Shown here: piece after piece, positions 45,179 to 56,000 of the stretch | Layout of the letters: the number at the start of each line of letters is the position of its first letter | Position numbering within the stretch: the first letter of the stretch is position 1 | NCBI RefSeq assembly: GCF_900108345.1 | Contig: NZ_FNVV01000013.1 | Location: forward strand, 966,944-1,030,943 | Direction of reading: 5' to 3' | Source: Bacteroides ndongoniae | GTDB lineage: Bacteria; Bacteroidota; Bacteroidia; Bacteroidales; Bacteroidaceae | DNA length: 64,000 nucleotides | Notes under the pieces: generated by a model | Database searches by the model: none | What the model was told of the DNA's origin: nothing | Seen by the model: the letters and a program-made list of their open reading frames with translations, nothing else | Translations under genes and position numbers: made by a program

Positions 45179-45832
45179 ATGATTCAGATTGAAACCATAT
45201 TGGACATATTGTGGAAGGGCTTTATTATAGGTGTCATCGTGTCGGCACCGTTGGGTCCTGTAGGGGTGCTTTGCATACAGCGTACGCTGAACAAGGGACG
45301 CTGGTATGGTTTCGTGACAGGTATAGGCGCGTCGCTTAGCGATATATTCTATGCGTTGCTGACGGGATACGGAATGAGTTTCGTATTCGACTATGTGAAT
45401 AAAAACATCTTTTATCTGCAACTCTTTGGCAGCATTCTGCTGCTGGCATTCGGTGTCTATACTTTCCGGAGCAATCCGGTGCAGTCCATCCGTCCGGTTT
45501 CGGGCAGCAAAGGCACTTATTTTCACAACTTTATTACGGCTTTTTTCGTTACACTTTCCAATCCGCTCATCATATTGCTGTTTGTCGGACTTTTCGCCCG
45601 TTTTGCTTTCATCAGTCCCGGCGTGCTGCTGTTCGAGGCTGTTACGGGCTATCTGGCCATTGCATTGGGTGCCCTTTCGTGGTGGTTCGGTATCACCTAT
45701 TTTGTCAATAAAGTGCGGACTCGCTTCAACTTGCGAGGCATCTGGATGCTGAACCGTATCATTGGAAGCATAGTGGTGATAGTATCGGTCGTGGGACTGG
45801 TATTTACGTTGATGGGAGAATCTTTGTATTGA
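45179..45832 (+). CDS. LysE-family amino acid exporter
   Basis: 217 residues, about six membrane helices. Starts MIQIETILDILWKGFIIG; the LysE signature SAPLGPVGVLCIQRTLNKG follows at about 21-39, and FITAFFVTLSNPLIILLF is also typical. The upstream frame is open but is repeat DNA, so ATG 45179 is the start. It lies at the promoter, so the mRNA may be leaderless. Heads lysE, DUF4924-like gene, rfbD, prfC. Substrate unknown. Confidence 0.9.
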   Translation: MIQIETILDILWKGFIIGVIVSAPLGPVGVLCIQRTLNKGRWYGFVTGIGASLSDIFYALLTGYGMSFVFDYVNKNIFYLQLFGSILLLAFGVYTFRSNPVQSIRPVSGSKGTYFHNFITAFFVTLSNPLIILLFVGLFARFAFISPGVLLFEAVTGYLAIALGALSWWFGITYFVNKVRTRFNLRGIWMLNRIIGSIVVIVSVVGLVFTLMGESLY

Positions 45833-45872
45833 CGAAAGAAGCAGATTTGGAAGATTAATCAGGAAGAGTGGT

Positions 45873-46412
45873 ATGAAGGTAGCACAGAAACTGAAAGAAG
45901 AAAACATTGCCGAATACCTTATTTATATGTGGCAAGTGGAAGATCTGATACGTGCCAACGGGTGCGACATCGACCGTATGTGCAGCAACATCGTTTCGCG
46001 TTATCCCGAAGAAGAACGTGCCGCGCTGAAGGAATGGTATGGCAACCTTATCGAGATGATGCGTGCCGAAGGAGTGACGGAGAAGGGGCATCTGCAGATC
46101 AACCGCAATGTGATACTGAACCTGACCGACCTGCATGCCGCCCTGTTGTCGTCTACCAAATATCCGTTCTACAACGCGGCTTACTTCAAGGCGTTGCCTT
46201 TCATCGTGGAGTTGCGCCAGAAAAACGGAAAGACCGACGAACCCGAACTGGAAACCTGTTTCGAAGCCTTGTACGGCGTATTGCTGCTTAAACTTCAGAA
46301 GCGGGAAATCAGTCAGGGAACAGCACGTGCTATCGAAGCCATTAGCAGTTTTCTTTCCATGCTGGCTGCCTATTATGCCAAGGAACGGAAAGGTGAACTG
46401 GAAGACCTGTGA
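45873..46412 (+). CDS. Conserved Bacteroidetes protein (DUF4924-like)
   Basis: 179 residues, soluble and mostly helical, no signal peptide. Begins MKVAQKLKEENIAEYLIYMW and includes EKGHLQINRNVILNLTDLH. It resembles the DUF4924 group, which has no known function; the assignment is from memory of the pattern. 40 bp after lysE, followed by rfbD. Confidence 0.75.
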   Translation: MKVAQKLKEENIAEYLIYMWQVEDLIRANGCDIDRMCSNIVSRYPEEERAALKEWYGNLIEMMRAEGVTEKGHLQINRNVILNLTDLHAALLSSTKYPFYNAAYFKALPFIVELRQKNGKTDEPELETCFEALYGVLLLKLQKREISQGTARAIEAISSFLSMLAAYYAKERKGELEDL

Positions 46413-46492
46413 CAGGATTTCCTGAGAAGGCTTCTGCTCAAAGACGAAAATTGTTCATCGTAACATTATATTTTTAAGTATCAATTTTTTAA

Positions 46493-47359
46493 ATGAATAT
46501 TTTAATAACCGGTGCCAACGGTCAGCTTGGCAATGAGATGCGGGTTTTGTCCGCCGAAAACCAACAATATACCTATTTCTTTACCGACGTGCAGGAACTG
46601 GACATCTGCGACGAGCAGGCTGTGCGTGCCTTTGTAAGCGATCATGCAATCGACCTGATTGTGAATTGTGCCGCTTATACGGCCGTGGATAAGGCTGAAG
46701 ACAACCGCGAACTGTGCGATAAACTCAATCATCTGGCTTCCGGCTACCTGGCCGAAGCTGCCGAAGCTCGTGGAGCAGCATTGATACAGGTGTCGACCGA
46801 CTATGTGTTCGACGGTACGGGGCACATCCCCTATACGGAAGAAATGCAGCCTTGCCCCAATTCGGTATATGGTATAACGAAGTTGGCAGGCGAGGAGGAA
46901 GCTATGCGGAAATGCAGCCGTACCATGATTATCCGTACGGCATGGCTGTACTCCATCTATGGTAACAACTTTGTGAAGACTATGATCCGCCTGGGGCGTG
47001 AACGTGAGTCGCTCGGAGTTGTGTTCGACCAGATTGGTACTCCGACCTATGCCCGCGATTTGGCTCGTGCCATTTTCGCCGCTATCCGTCAGGGAATCGT
47101 TCCCGGCATTTATCATTTCAGCAACGAAGGTGTTTGCTCGTGGTACGATTTCACCGTAGCCATTCATCGCCTGGCAGGCATCACCACTTGCAAGGTCGGT
47201 CCTTTGCATACCGATGAATATCCGGCCAAGGCACCCCGTCCGGCGTATTCGGTGCTCGACAAGACGAAGATCAAGAAAACATTCGGCATTGAGATTCCCC
47301 ATTGGGAAGCGTCGCTTGCCGAGTGCATCGGAAAATTGTTAGAAGAATCAGAAAAGTAA
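46493..47359 (+). CDS. rfbD: dTDP-4-dehydrorhamnose reductase
   Basis: 288 residues, extended SDR fold. Last step of dTDP-L-rhamnose synthesis using NAD(P)H. Nucleotide loop GANGQLGNEM at the N-terminus, VNCAAYTAVDKAEDN, the STDYVFDGTG motif, and catalytic YGITKLAGEE (YxxxK). Full length. It stands apart from other rhamnose genes, between the DUF4924-like gene and prfC (9-bp gap). Confidence 0.95.
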   Translation: MNILITGANGQLGNEMRVLSAENQQYTYFFTDVQELDICDEQAVRAFVSDHAIDLIVNCAAYTAVDKAEDNRELCDKLNHLASGYLAEAAEARGAALIQVSTDYVFDGTGHIPYTEEMQPCPNSVYGITKLAGEEEAMRKCSRTMIIRTAWLYSIYGNNFVKTMIRLGRERESLGVVFDQIGTPTYARDLARAIFAAIRQGIVPGIYHFSNEGVCSWYDFTVAIHRLAGITTCKVGPLHTDEYPAKAPRPAYSVLDKTKIKKTFGIEIPHWEASLAECIGKLLEESEK

Positions 47360-47368
47360 TTCAGATAT

Positions 47369-48943
47369 ATGGCAAGTAATCAGGAAATAGAAAGACGACG
47401 TACATTTGCAATCATTGCACACCCCGATGCCGGTAAGACATCGTTGACCGAGAAGTTGCTGCTTTTCGGCGGACAGATACAAGTGGCAGGAGCCGTGAAG
47501 AGTAACAAAATCAAGAAAACGGCTACTTCCGACTGGATGGATATTGAGAAACAGCGTGGTATCTCTGTGACTACTTCGGTGATGGAGTTCGACTATCACG
47601 ACTATAAAATCAACATCCTCGATACACCGGGTCACCAGGACTTTGCCGAAGACACTTACCGCACGCTGACGGCGGTAGACAGCGTTATCATCGTGGTGGA
47701 CGGTGCCAAAGGTGTGGAAACGCAGACACGCAAGCTGATGGAAGTGTGCCGTATGAGGAACACGCCGGTCATCATCTTCGTCAACAAGATGGACCGCGAA
47801 GCCAAAGATCCTTTCGACCTTCTTGACGAACTGGAGGAAGAACTCCATATTCACGTGCGTCCGCTGACGTGGCCCATTGAGAGTGGTCCCCGCTTCAAGG
47901 GCGTTTACAACATTTACGAACAGAAGCTCAACCTCTTCCAACCCAGTAAGCAGGTCGTAACCGAAAAGGTGGAAGTTGACATCCATACCGAAGAATTGGA
48001 CAACCGGATCGGACAGAACCTTGCCGACAAGTTGCGCAGCGAACTGGAGCTGATAGACGGCGTTTATCCCGAGTTTCAGGTAGACGACTATCTGAAGGGC
48101 GAACTGGCTCCTGTATTCTTTGGTTCGGCTCTGAACAACTTCGGTGTGGAAGAGTTGCTCGATACGTTTGTGGAGATAGCTCCCAGTCCCCGTCCTGTGA
48201 AGGCCGAAGAACGCATCGTGATGCCCGAAGAACCCAAGTTCACCGGTTTCATTTTCAAGATTACGGCCAATATCGACCCGAACCACCGTTCGTGTGTGGC
48301 CTTCTGCAAGATCTGTTCGGGCAAGTTTGTCCGCAACGCACCCTACTATCACGTGCGCCATGGCAAGACCATGCGTTTCTCCAGTCCGACACAGTTTATG
48401 GCACAGCGGAAAACGACCATCGACGAGGCCTGGGCAGGCGACATCATCGGTTTGCCCGACAACGGAACCTTCAAGATTGGCGATACGCTGACCGAAGGCG
48501 AACAGCTCCACTTCCGCGGTTTGCCCAGCTTCTCGCCCGAGATGTTCAAGTACATCGAGAATGCTGACCCCATGAAGCAGAAACAGCTGGCCAAGGGTAT
48601 CGACCAACTGATGGACGAAGGTGTGGCACAGTTGTTTGTCAATCAGTTCAACGGCCGCAAGATTATCGGTACGGTAGGACAGTTGCAGTTCGAGGTGATC
48701 CAATACCGTTTGGAGAACGAATACAATGCCAAGTGCCGTTGGGAGCCCGTCAGTCTGTACAAAGCCTGCTGGATTGAAAGCGACGATCCGGCCGAACTGG
48801 ATGCCTTCAAGAAGCGCAAATACCAGTACATGGCCAAGGACCGCGAAGGCCGCGACGTGTTCCTGGCCGATTCGGGTTACGTATTGCAGATGGCTCAAAT
48901 GGACTTCAAGCACATCAAGTTCCATTTTACGAGCGAATTCTGA
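47369..48943 (+). CDS. prfC: Peptide chain release factor 3
   Basis: 524 residues. GTPase that recycles RF1/RF2 from ribosomes after termination. G1 [14 protein letters not shown]2 region [13 protein letters not shown]3 DTPGHQDF, G4 NKMD, followed by domain II and the RF3 C-terminal domain. Full length. Last gene of the lysE-rfbD-prfC operon, ended by a clear hairpin. Confidence 0.97.
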   Translation: MASNQEIERRRTFAIIAHPDAGKTSLTEKLLLFGGQIQVAGAVKSNKIKKTATSDWMDIEKQRGISVTTSVMEFDYHDYKINILDTPGHQDFAEDTYRTLTAVDSVIIVVDGAKGVETQTRKLMEVCRMRNTPVIIFVNKMDREAKDPFDLLDELEEELHIHVRPLTWPIESGPRFKGVYNIYEQKLNLFQPSKQVVTEKVEVDIHTEELDNRIGQNLADKLRSELELIDGVYPEFQVDDYLKGELAPVFFGSALNNFGVEELLDTFVEIAPSPRPVKAEERIVMPEEPKFTGFIFKITANIDPNHRSCVAFCKICSGKFVRNAPYYHVRHGKTMRFSSPTQFMAQRKTTIDEAWAGDIIGLPDNGTFKIGDTLTEGEQLHFRGLPSFSPEMFKYIENADPMKQKQLAKGIDQLMDEGVAQLFVNQFNGRKIIGTVGQLQFEVIQYRLENEYNAKCRWEPVSLYKACWIESDDPAELDAFKKRKYQYMAKDREGRDVFLADSGYVLQMAQMDFKHIKFHFTSEF

Positions 48944-49029
48944 TACGGAATAATCATGCAGTGAGGCGGAAATACAGATGGGTTACTCTATTTGGCGCCT
49001 TGGAAGAAATAGACGAAGCATTGACGAAT

Positions 49030-49080
49030 ATGGGCAAATATCCTTTTTTATAATTGGGATATTTGCCCATTTCTTTTTTA
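49030..49080 (+). terminator. Intrinsic terminator of the prfC operon
   Basis: Perfect 14-bp stem ATGGGCAAATATCC/GGATATTTGCCCAT with a T-rich loop and a trailing T run. Confidence 0.9.
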
Positions 49081-49121
49081 TGCAGTTAACTTTTAAGGCT
49101 TTCTGCAAGTAGTATGAAATG

Positions 49122-51050
49122 TTATTTTATAACGAATTTGTAACTGCCGTTCAGTTTCTGTTGTGTGTCGGTCAGCACAATGCGGTAAATCTGTTCTCCC
49201 CAAACTTTCGAAAGACGTGGGTCGGGCAATTCAATGGTTTCGAGTGTAGCCTTGAAGTTTGATGGATATTCGAGTGTAGCCTTTTGCCCTTTTACTTCGA
49301 TGGTCACTTTTCCTGCCTTGCTTATATCAATCTTGCCCCAGGACAGGAAGTTGACCTGATTGGCCGCTTTCGCCTCTTTCAGTGAGAATTTATCTGTAAT
49401 GGTAAGTTCATTGTTACCAAGTTTGTACGAGCGAATCCAGTTCTTTACGGCTGCTTCTTCAGGGTAAGCTGTTGAGATATCGGCCGAAAAGTAGCGTTGC
49501 TTTTCACGGCATACTACGTTGGTGGCTTTATATTCCTGTCCGTAGCGTTGCGGAACTCCGTTTATGACAGGCAAGTTATGATAGTTGCTCTGCATGGTCC
49601 AGATGGAGTAGCGTTCGCTGCTGAAAGTCTGGCGTGTATATGTTCCTACGCCGGCATCTATCAGCATAGGCGATGTATTTATGTATAACGAAAAGGTTCC
49701 TACATCGTTGTGGTTATGGCTTTCGTTGTTGAAACCTCCTTTCGTGGCAAGGAACCATCCGTTGTTGTTGGTAAAGTAGCAGAATTCGGTTTCAGGATAC
49801 CATGTGCAAGCCGGAATATTGTGCTCGGGAGCAGTCTGCTCAAGCTCCTTATTGAATAATGCACATTCCAGTGTTCGGAAAATGTCGCTGCCCAATTGGA
49901 TGGTAGGACGTTTCCCTTGCAGGAGATATGCTGCAAAGTGTATCATCTCTTCGCTGCCGACAGCCTTTCCGTAGCGGTATATCAACGGTGCGTCGCCACC
50001 ACCTTTTGCAGAGGCATCGGCAAAGTTGACAACCCATCCGTTTCCTACATACGAGCGGCTGATATACTCGCCCATGCGGCGTATCATCGGATCATTGAAT
50101 AGTGATAGTTTCCCGTTGGTTCCGTTCGAAAGGATTTGCAGATAATCGTACATCTTTCCGGCTGCATGTCCCCAGTATGAAGGTCCTTCCTCGCAGGCAC
50201 CGTCCGATTTTACGAAATTGATAAATTTATCAACAGACTGCATGGTGCGCCATACGGCTTCCGTAAGTTTGTTACGGTCGTTTTCGAGCAAGAGGAAACA
50301 TTGCAATACGTTGGAGTTGCACCAGGGGTTCCAGTTGTTGATGATTTCTCCCGGTTTCCAGTGGAAAGCCATCCACCATTCGCGGTCGTTCTGCATAAAA
50401 GGATCCATTATTCTTTCCTGGATGCTATGGCGTATGCGTAGAGAAATTGCCGGATCGACTTTGTCGAATGTATCATGGAAGAAGTAATGCACCCATGCCA
50501 ACAGAGAACCGTAGTTTCCTGAGCCCAGATCGATGACCTGTTCGCGCCAGTCGGGCAACGAGCGCTTCGTACTTTGACGTGTCAGGTGGGCTGACAGTAC
50601 CCAAGAAGTCATTTCGCAACTGAAGAACACTCCATTGATAAGCTGGTCTACAAAGCGGCCTTTTCCTTCAGCCAGTTCGGCCATCATCAGTGTGCTGATA
50701 GCTTTTCTGTTGGCTTCGTATGGGTTTTGCATGATGTTTCTTTCCCCACTGCGTTCATATTCCAGATAGTCTGTAGCTCGTACTACCTGCCATCGGTAGT
50801 TCAGCATTTTTTCTCCGGCTCGGATCAATGCCTGTTTGTCTTTATCAGAAAGCATGGCGTTCCATCCTTCACGGTCGGCATAGGCAGGGTAGGGCACCCA
50901 TGCGGCGTCCATGACAAGTATTTCTTTCAGCTGTTCTTTGCTTACTGCGTTTTGAAGGAGGTTTCTTTCGGTGTACGCATGTGATGCTGTTGTAATAAGT
51001 AAGAGCAGAAACAGTGTGCTCCATGTACGTAATACCATGTTTTTTTTCAT
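49122..51050 (-). CDS. Heparinase II/III-like polysaccharide lyase
   Basis: 642 residues with signal peptide MKKNMVLRTWSTLFLLLLIT then TASHAY. N-terminal alpha/alpha toroid (about 30-380; NNWNPWCNSNVLQCFLLLE, EGPSYWGHAAGKMYDY) and C-terminal heparinase II/III beta-sheet domain containing SHNHNDVGTFSLYI and SNYHNLPVINGVPQ, the usual metal/catalytic histidines. Cleaves uronate-containing glycans by elimination. CAZy family not assignable by eye (PL12, PL15, PL21 and PL33 share this fold); the neighbours favour a hyaluronan/chondroitin-type substrate. 50 bp after the sulfatase on the same strand. Confidence 0.85.
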   Translation of the reverse strand: MKKNMVLRTWSTLFLLLLITTASHAYTERNLLQNAVSKEQLKEILVMDAAWVPYPAYADREGWNAMLSDKDKQALIRAGEKMLNYRWQVVRATDYLEYERSGERNIMQNPYEANRKAISTLMMAELAEGKGRFVDQLINGVFFSCEMTSWVLSAHLTRQSTKRSLPDWREQVIDLGSGNYGSLLAWVHYFFHDTFDKVDPAISLRIRHSIQERIMDPFMQNDREWWMAFHWKPGEIINNWNPWCNSNVLQCFLLLENDRNKLTEAVWRTMQSVDKFINFVKSDGACEEGPSYWGHAAGKMYDYLQILSNGTNGKLSLFNDPMIRRMGEYISRSYVGNGWVVNFADASAKGGGDAPLIYRYGKAVGSEEMIHFAAYLLQGKRPTIQLGSDIFRTLECALFNKELEQTAPEHNIPACTWYPETEFCYFTNNNGWFLATKGGFNNESHNHNDVGTFSLYINTSPMLIDAGVGTYTRQTFSSERYSIWTMQSNYHNLPVINGVPQRYGQEYKATNVVCREKQRYFSADISTAYPEEAAVKNWIRSYKLGNNELTITDKFSLKEAKAANQVNFLSWGKIDISKAGKVTIEVKGQKATLEYPSNFKATLETIELPDPRLSKVWGEQIYRIVLTDTQQKLNGSYKFVIK

Positions 51051-51100
51051 GATTGATGCAATTATTAGGTTAGTGAATATGTCTAAATGAGAGGTTAGAA

Positions 51101-52636
51101 CTATTGCTGTTCGGATGGTTGTGGTTTGAATTCTACCGGATATAGTGTCTTACCGTCTTTGTTAACAGGATATAATGCATCCTCAAGCTGCAATCTTTCT
51201 ATCATCAAACGACTCATTTCTTTAAGTTTCCGGGGATTGACAGACGCCAGATCGGTCGTTTCGTATGGATCTTCTTTCAGATTGAACAGTTTATAAGAAG
51301 GAATACCATCCTTTTCAGGGTTGTAATAATAGATAATCTTCCAGTCTCCTTTGCGATAGGTTGTGAAATAACTGCCACGGTGCTGGTGTGGAAAGTGGAT
51401 CAGTACATCATCTCTCCTGCTTCTGTCTTTTTTTCCTGCCATTAGCTTCTTCAGATTGCTTCCGTCCAAAGTCAGATTTTGTGGAGTGTCAACTCCTGCG
51501 ACTGAAAGTACGGTAGGATATATGTCCATTACTGTGCCAAACTGTGTCTGCACATAGTTTTGTGCTATTGGAAACTGTTTCTGAAACTTGTTGGACGGAT
51601 CGGGTTTGGCCCAGGCTGCAATAAAGGGAACTCGGACACCTCCTTCGTATTCCGATCCTTTTTTCCCTTTTAGAGGTGCGGAAGATCCATAATCGGCTGC
51701 ATCGCCAAGAGGTGCGTCGCCTCCGTTGTCCCCAAGAAATATGATAAATGTATTTTCGGCTATTCCCATTTCATCCAGTTTGTTCATTAAGTCCCCTAAA
51801 GACTTGTCCATTCCCTCGATAAGAGTAGCGAACGCACGGGCTTTGTCATTTTTCTCTCCTTGGGGATAATGGTTAATGAAACGCTCATCGGTTTCAAAGG
51901 GGGAGTGAACCGCATAATGGGCAAGATTTAAGTAGAATGGTTTGCCTTCGTCCACAGCCTTTTTTACTTCTTTCAAAGCTTCAAGGGTAAGCGCATCGGA
52001 AAGGAAGGTATTGGTTCCGTGATACTGTTTCAGGTCGGGAACCGCTCTGGCTCTTTGTCCTTTAATCCAGCCATAGCCATTCTCTCCGTGATAACTGCCT
52101 GGGTGTCCTATTGCAGAACCGGCTATGTTTACATCAAAACCGATATGACACGGGTCAGCAGCAAAACTGTCGTTGCATCCGAAATGTGCCTTGCCTACGT
52201 GAATCGTTTTGTATCCTGCGGCTTTAAGTACTGAAGGATAGGTTACGTCAGTAGATTTTAGTCCTTTCCAGTTCCATTCGTACGGGCCGAACTGGTCTCT
52301 GTTGTTACTTTCTGCATTTATCCAGTTTGTGGTTCTGTGGCGGGCTGCATTTTGTCCGGTCATAATGGAGGTACGCGAGGGAGAACTTACACTTTGTGCA
52401 TAGAAGGTAGAAAAACGTACTCCCTGATTGGCGAGACGCTCCATATTGGAAGTACGGTACCATTCATTCAAAGGTTGTGGAAGAACATTCCCTTTGGAAT
52501 CTGTTATAAAAGGAACGGAAGTATCCATAACTCCCATGTCGTCAACCAGAAAGACTATTATATTGGGCTTTTCCTGTGCTTGAACAAGTGATATCGCTGA
52601 TAAGGATGCGATAATGGCCGAATGAATTTTTTTCAT
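51101..52636 (-). CDS. Sulfatase, serine-type (formylglycine-dependent)
   Basis: 511 residues from MKKIHSAIIASLSAISLVQA, a good signal peptide; an in-frame ATG 30 bp upstream (52666) is possible. N-terminal metal-site motif NIIVFLVDDMGVMD, then S-S-P-S-R at about 84-88, the sulfatase signature with Ser as the residue converted to formylglycine, followed by TSIMTGQNAARHR. HVGKAHFGC and IIFLGDNGGD complete the metal site. A serine type needs a radical-SAM maturase (anSME), not found in this window. Likely removes sulfate from glycosaminoglycan fragments. Confidence 0.94.
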   Translation of the reverse strand: MKKIHSAIIASLSAISLVQAQEKPNIIVFLVDDMGVMDTSVPFITDSKGNVLPQPLNEWYRTSNMERLANQGVRFSTFYAQSVSSPSRTSIMTGQNAARHRTTNWINAESNNRDQFGPYEWNWKGLKSTDVTYPSVLKAAGYKTIHVGKAHFGCNDSFAADPCHIGFDVNIAGSAIGHPGSYHGENGYGWIKGQRARAVPDLKQYHGTNTFLSDALTLEALKEVKKAVDEGKPFYLNLAHYAVHSPFETDERFINHYPQGEKNDKARAFATLIEGMDKSLGDLMNKLDEMGIAENTFIIFLGDNGGDAPLGDAADYGSSAPLKGKKGSEYEGGVRVPFIAAWAKPDPSNKFQKQFPIAQNYVQTQFGTVMDIYPTVLSVAGVDTPQNLTLDGSNLKKLMAGKKDRSRRDDVLIHFPHQHRGSYFTTYRKGDWKIIYYYNPEKDGIPSYKLFNLKEDPYETTDLASVNPRKLKEMSRLMIERLQLEDALYPVNKDGKTLYPVEFKPQPSEQQ

Positions 52637-52669
52637 AGATATTTGTTCTTTTGATTTATGTTTCATTTA

Positions 52670-53020
52670 TTACTCTTCATCATTTTCTTCATCCTCTTTT
52701 GTGTCTTCGGGTGAAGAAGCGTCTGCTCCTTTCCGATAAGCGGTCGGGTTGATATGGTATTTCTCCTTGAAACATTTGCTGAAGTATTTGGGAATGTTGA
52801 AACCCGTACGGTCAGCAATCTCCGAGATGTTCAGTTCCGGATTGTTTTTCAGCATGTAGGCTGCTCGTTTCAGACGGATAGTGATAATCAGGTCGTTAGG
52901 AGTCTGCCCGGTGACGGCTTTCAATTTAGTAAACAGCTTGGTACGTGCAATGCCCATTCGGGTAGCCAGTTGGTCTACGTTGAAGTCGGCATTGTCTATC
53001 TCTTCTTCAATGATGGCCAT
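52670..53020 (-). CDS. Detached AraC-type DNA-binding domain of the split HTCS
   Basis: 116 residues from ATG 53020, in the same frame as the sensor part upstream and separated from it only by TAG-GCA. AraC HTH: DNADFNVDQLATRMGIARTK and ISEIADRTGFNIPKYFSKCF, then an acidic tail (EDTKEDEENDEE). If translation restarts at the ATG 3 nt after the stop, a free DNA-binding domain without receiver would be made. Ends 33 bp before the sulfatase start. Could equally be the dead 3' end of a mutated gene. Confidence 0.85.
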   Translation of the reverse strand: MAIIEEEIDNADFNVDQLATRMGIARTKLFTKLKAVTGQTPNDLIITIRLKRAAYMLKNNPELNISEIADRTGFNIPKYFSKCFKEKYHINPTAYRKGADASSPEDTKEDEENDEE

Positions 53021-53023
53021 TGC

Positions 53024-56000
53024 CTAGTCCAGGAATTTTTTATCGAGGGTATTGGTTGCCAGTATCTGCATGTCGGTCTGGGGTTGTTTGCTGAACTTCT
53101 CTTGCAGCATGATACGGCTGTTTACCAGATTGTTGCAACGCGACAACAGCAGGTTGATGTTGAATGGTTTGGTTACGTAGTCGTCGGCTCCCATTTTCAG
53201 CCCCTCCATATTATATTCGATAGCTGTTTTAGCTGTGAGCAGCACTACCGGAATGTGGCAGAGGTCAAAGTCTTTTTTGATGGCATGGCATAGTTCTGTT
53301 CCAGACATTTGGGGCATAACTATGTCGCTTAGTACGATATTGGGCTGCTCGGTCCGTACTTTTTCCAGCCCTTCCTTTCCGTTGGTGGCAGTGACTACCG
53401 TATAGAACGATTCGAAGATTCCTACCAGCATTTCGCGTAACGAGTCATTGTCTTCTACGATCAGGATTTTGTATTTTTCTTTCGGGTTTTCATTGTCCTG
53501 CATAGCTATCTCCTGTTTGTCCAAGTAGGCTTTGTACTGGTTGTATTCTTTCAGGTCGATACCTGTCGAGGCATCCTGACAGTTTTGCTGAGTACAAATT
53601 TGTTCGGGAGTGAAGTGTTCGTTTCCTGTTTTCAGATGAATGCAGAAAGTAGAGCCTTCTCCTTCTTTACTGAAAACTTCGATAGTACCATGATGCAGTT
53701 CGACAATACCTTTGGTCAGTGACAGCCCGATACCGCTTCCTGCTTGTGACATAGAGTTGATATGATCGGCCTGATAAAAACGGTCGAATATTCTTTCGAT
53801 GTCTTTGGGAGCGATTCCTTGTCCGTTGTCAGTTACTTCGATAATGACCTCATTGCCTCTTTTCCGGACAGAGATAGAAATGCGTCCTCCATCTGGTGTG
53901 TACTTGAAGGCATTGGATATCAGATTATTCATTACCTTCTGCATCTGCTTTGCGTCATACCACATCGGTATGTCATCATGGCTCTTTTCAAACGTGAAGG
54001 TGATGTTGCGCAGTTTGGCATAGTCGGCAAAGAGCAGATAATGCTCGTATACGAAGTCTACAATGTTGTACTCGCTTACTTTGATGTTCATATAGCCTTG
54101 TTCCTGCTTGCGGAAGTCAAGTAGCTCGGTTACCAAGCCTTTCAGTTGCAGGCAGCTTTTGTAGGTACCTAACAGCTTGTTATAAATTTCGGGCGAAAGC
54201 TGGCGTGAGAGCAACATTTCCATTTGCCCGATGATGAGCGATAAAGGAGTGCGGAATTCATGCGAAATATTGGTGAAGAAACGCAGTTTAAACTGGTTCA
54301 TCTGTTCGATATCGTCAGCATGTTTCTTTTCATATTTCAGCATTTCCTGCATTCTGATACGGCTTTTGTAGACTCGGTTCAGGTACCATACCGCCAAAAC
54401 CAGAATGATAAAGTAAAGCACATAAGCCCAAACCGTTAGATAAAACGGAGGAAGTACCCGGATAGTCAGCCGACTGGGGGGAACCAATGTCTCGTCGGTA
54501 TTTTCGGCTTTTACAATCAGAGTATACTTGCCGGGTGACAGATTGGAATAAGTAATAGTATTCTGTTTCAGGTCGTTCCAGCTTCGCGAGAATCCTTCCA
54601 AACGGTAGATGATGTTGGCTTTGTTGAAAGGCAGAAAGTCGGTAGTAGTATATTCTATACTGAAAATGTTTTGTCCGGCTCTGAGTGTAATTTCTTTGGT
54701 GAAGCTGATATCCTGTTTTAGTATTTTACTTTTGTCTCCTACTTTTACTTCTCTACCATTAACAAATAGCCGGTAGGGCAGAATATTGTACGAACGCGAT
54801 TCTTGTTTCAGATCCTGTTTGTGGAATGAGATGGCTCCTTGAGTTCCACCGATGATGATTTCTCCTTCCCGGGTTTTGTAGAGGGCATTTTCGTTGAGGC
54901 AGCTTAAAGGTAGCTGATTGTAGTTTTTGAATGTTTTTTCCTTATAGTTTAGGATGGACAAACCTTTGTCGGTAGTAACCAACAGTCTGTTGCTATCGAG
55001 TTCGCAAATGTTATAGACAATGTTACTGGAGAGTCCGTTATGACGGGCATCGAGATTCTCAAAATTATCTGTTTCTGCATGATATAAGTCTAATCCGTTC
55101 TCGTTGGTACAGAACCAAAGCCGATGCTGGCTGTCTTCATAGATTGAGTTGACACTATTACTACTAAGGCTATGCTCAATGGCGTGGCTTACTTTGTAAG
55201 TAGACAGTTTATTGGTCGCTGGATTGTAGGAACATACTCCACTATTGTTTCTGATAATCCATAAAATGCCCCGACTATCCAGTACAAGTCCTTTGCTATA
55301 GCGCGTTTTTTCGTACATTTCATCGTTTTTGAAAAAACGTTCGCATTTTTCTGTGGTTGGATCGAAGAAAATGATTCCATTATCAGTGGCAACCAGAAGT
55401 TTGCCTTGATAAGGGAGTATAGATTCAACATTATTGGAAGGCAGGTTGTGGGTGTGTTTCAGATAACGTGTACCTTTATTTGTTCTGATGTCAAGTTTGT
55501 AAAGTCCTCCCATGTGTATACCCATCCACAATACTTCCTGTTGCGGATCGTAGTAGAGGGCTTTTATGTTGTTTTTTATAGTTCCGTTTTCAGGCTTTTC
55601 AAGTGTATACCATTTGTATGTTTGTGTCTGCTTGTTGTAGAAGTTCACTCCGCCTCCTTCCGTTCCTATCCAAAGGTTACCTCGATTGTCTTCGGTAATA
55701 CGGCTAACTATACTAGAGCTTAACCCTTCTTCTTCAATAGGAGAGGGTTGATATTCGCGAAATACTTGTTGCTTGGGATTGAAGTAGTTCACACCTCCAA
55801 AATAGGTTCCTACCCAAATATTGCCTTGACGGTCGCAATACAAACTCCAGATAGATGAATAGGACAGACTTTTCGGAGTCTGTTGTTTCTCATAATGTCG
55901 GAACTGTTCGTTTACTGGGTTATATTTGTCCAAACCGTTAAAGGTGCCTATCCAGATATTTCCTTGCGGGTCTTCGCAAAAACGGTGAACGAAGTTGGAA

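Noticed and set aside
47348..48925. 525-codon ORF antisense to prfC
   Set aside because: Long only because of codon bias of the opposite gene; no recognisable domain, and prfC has all GTPase motifs.
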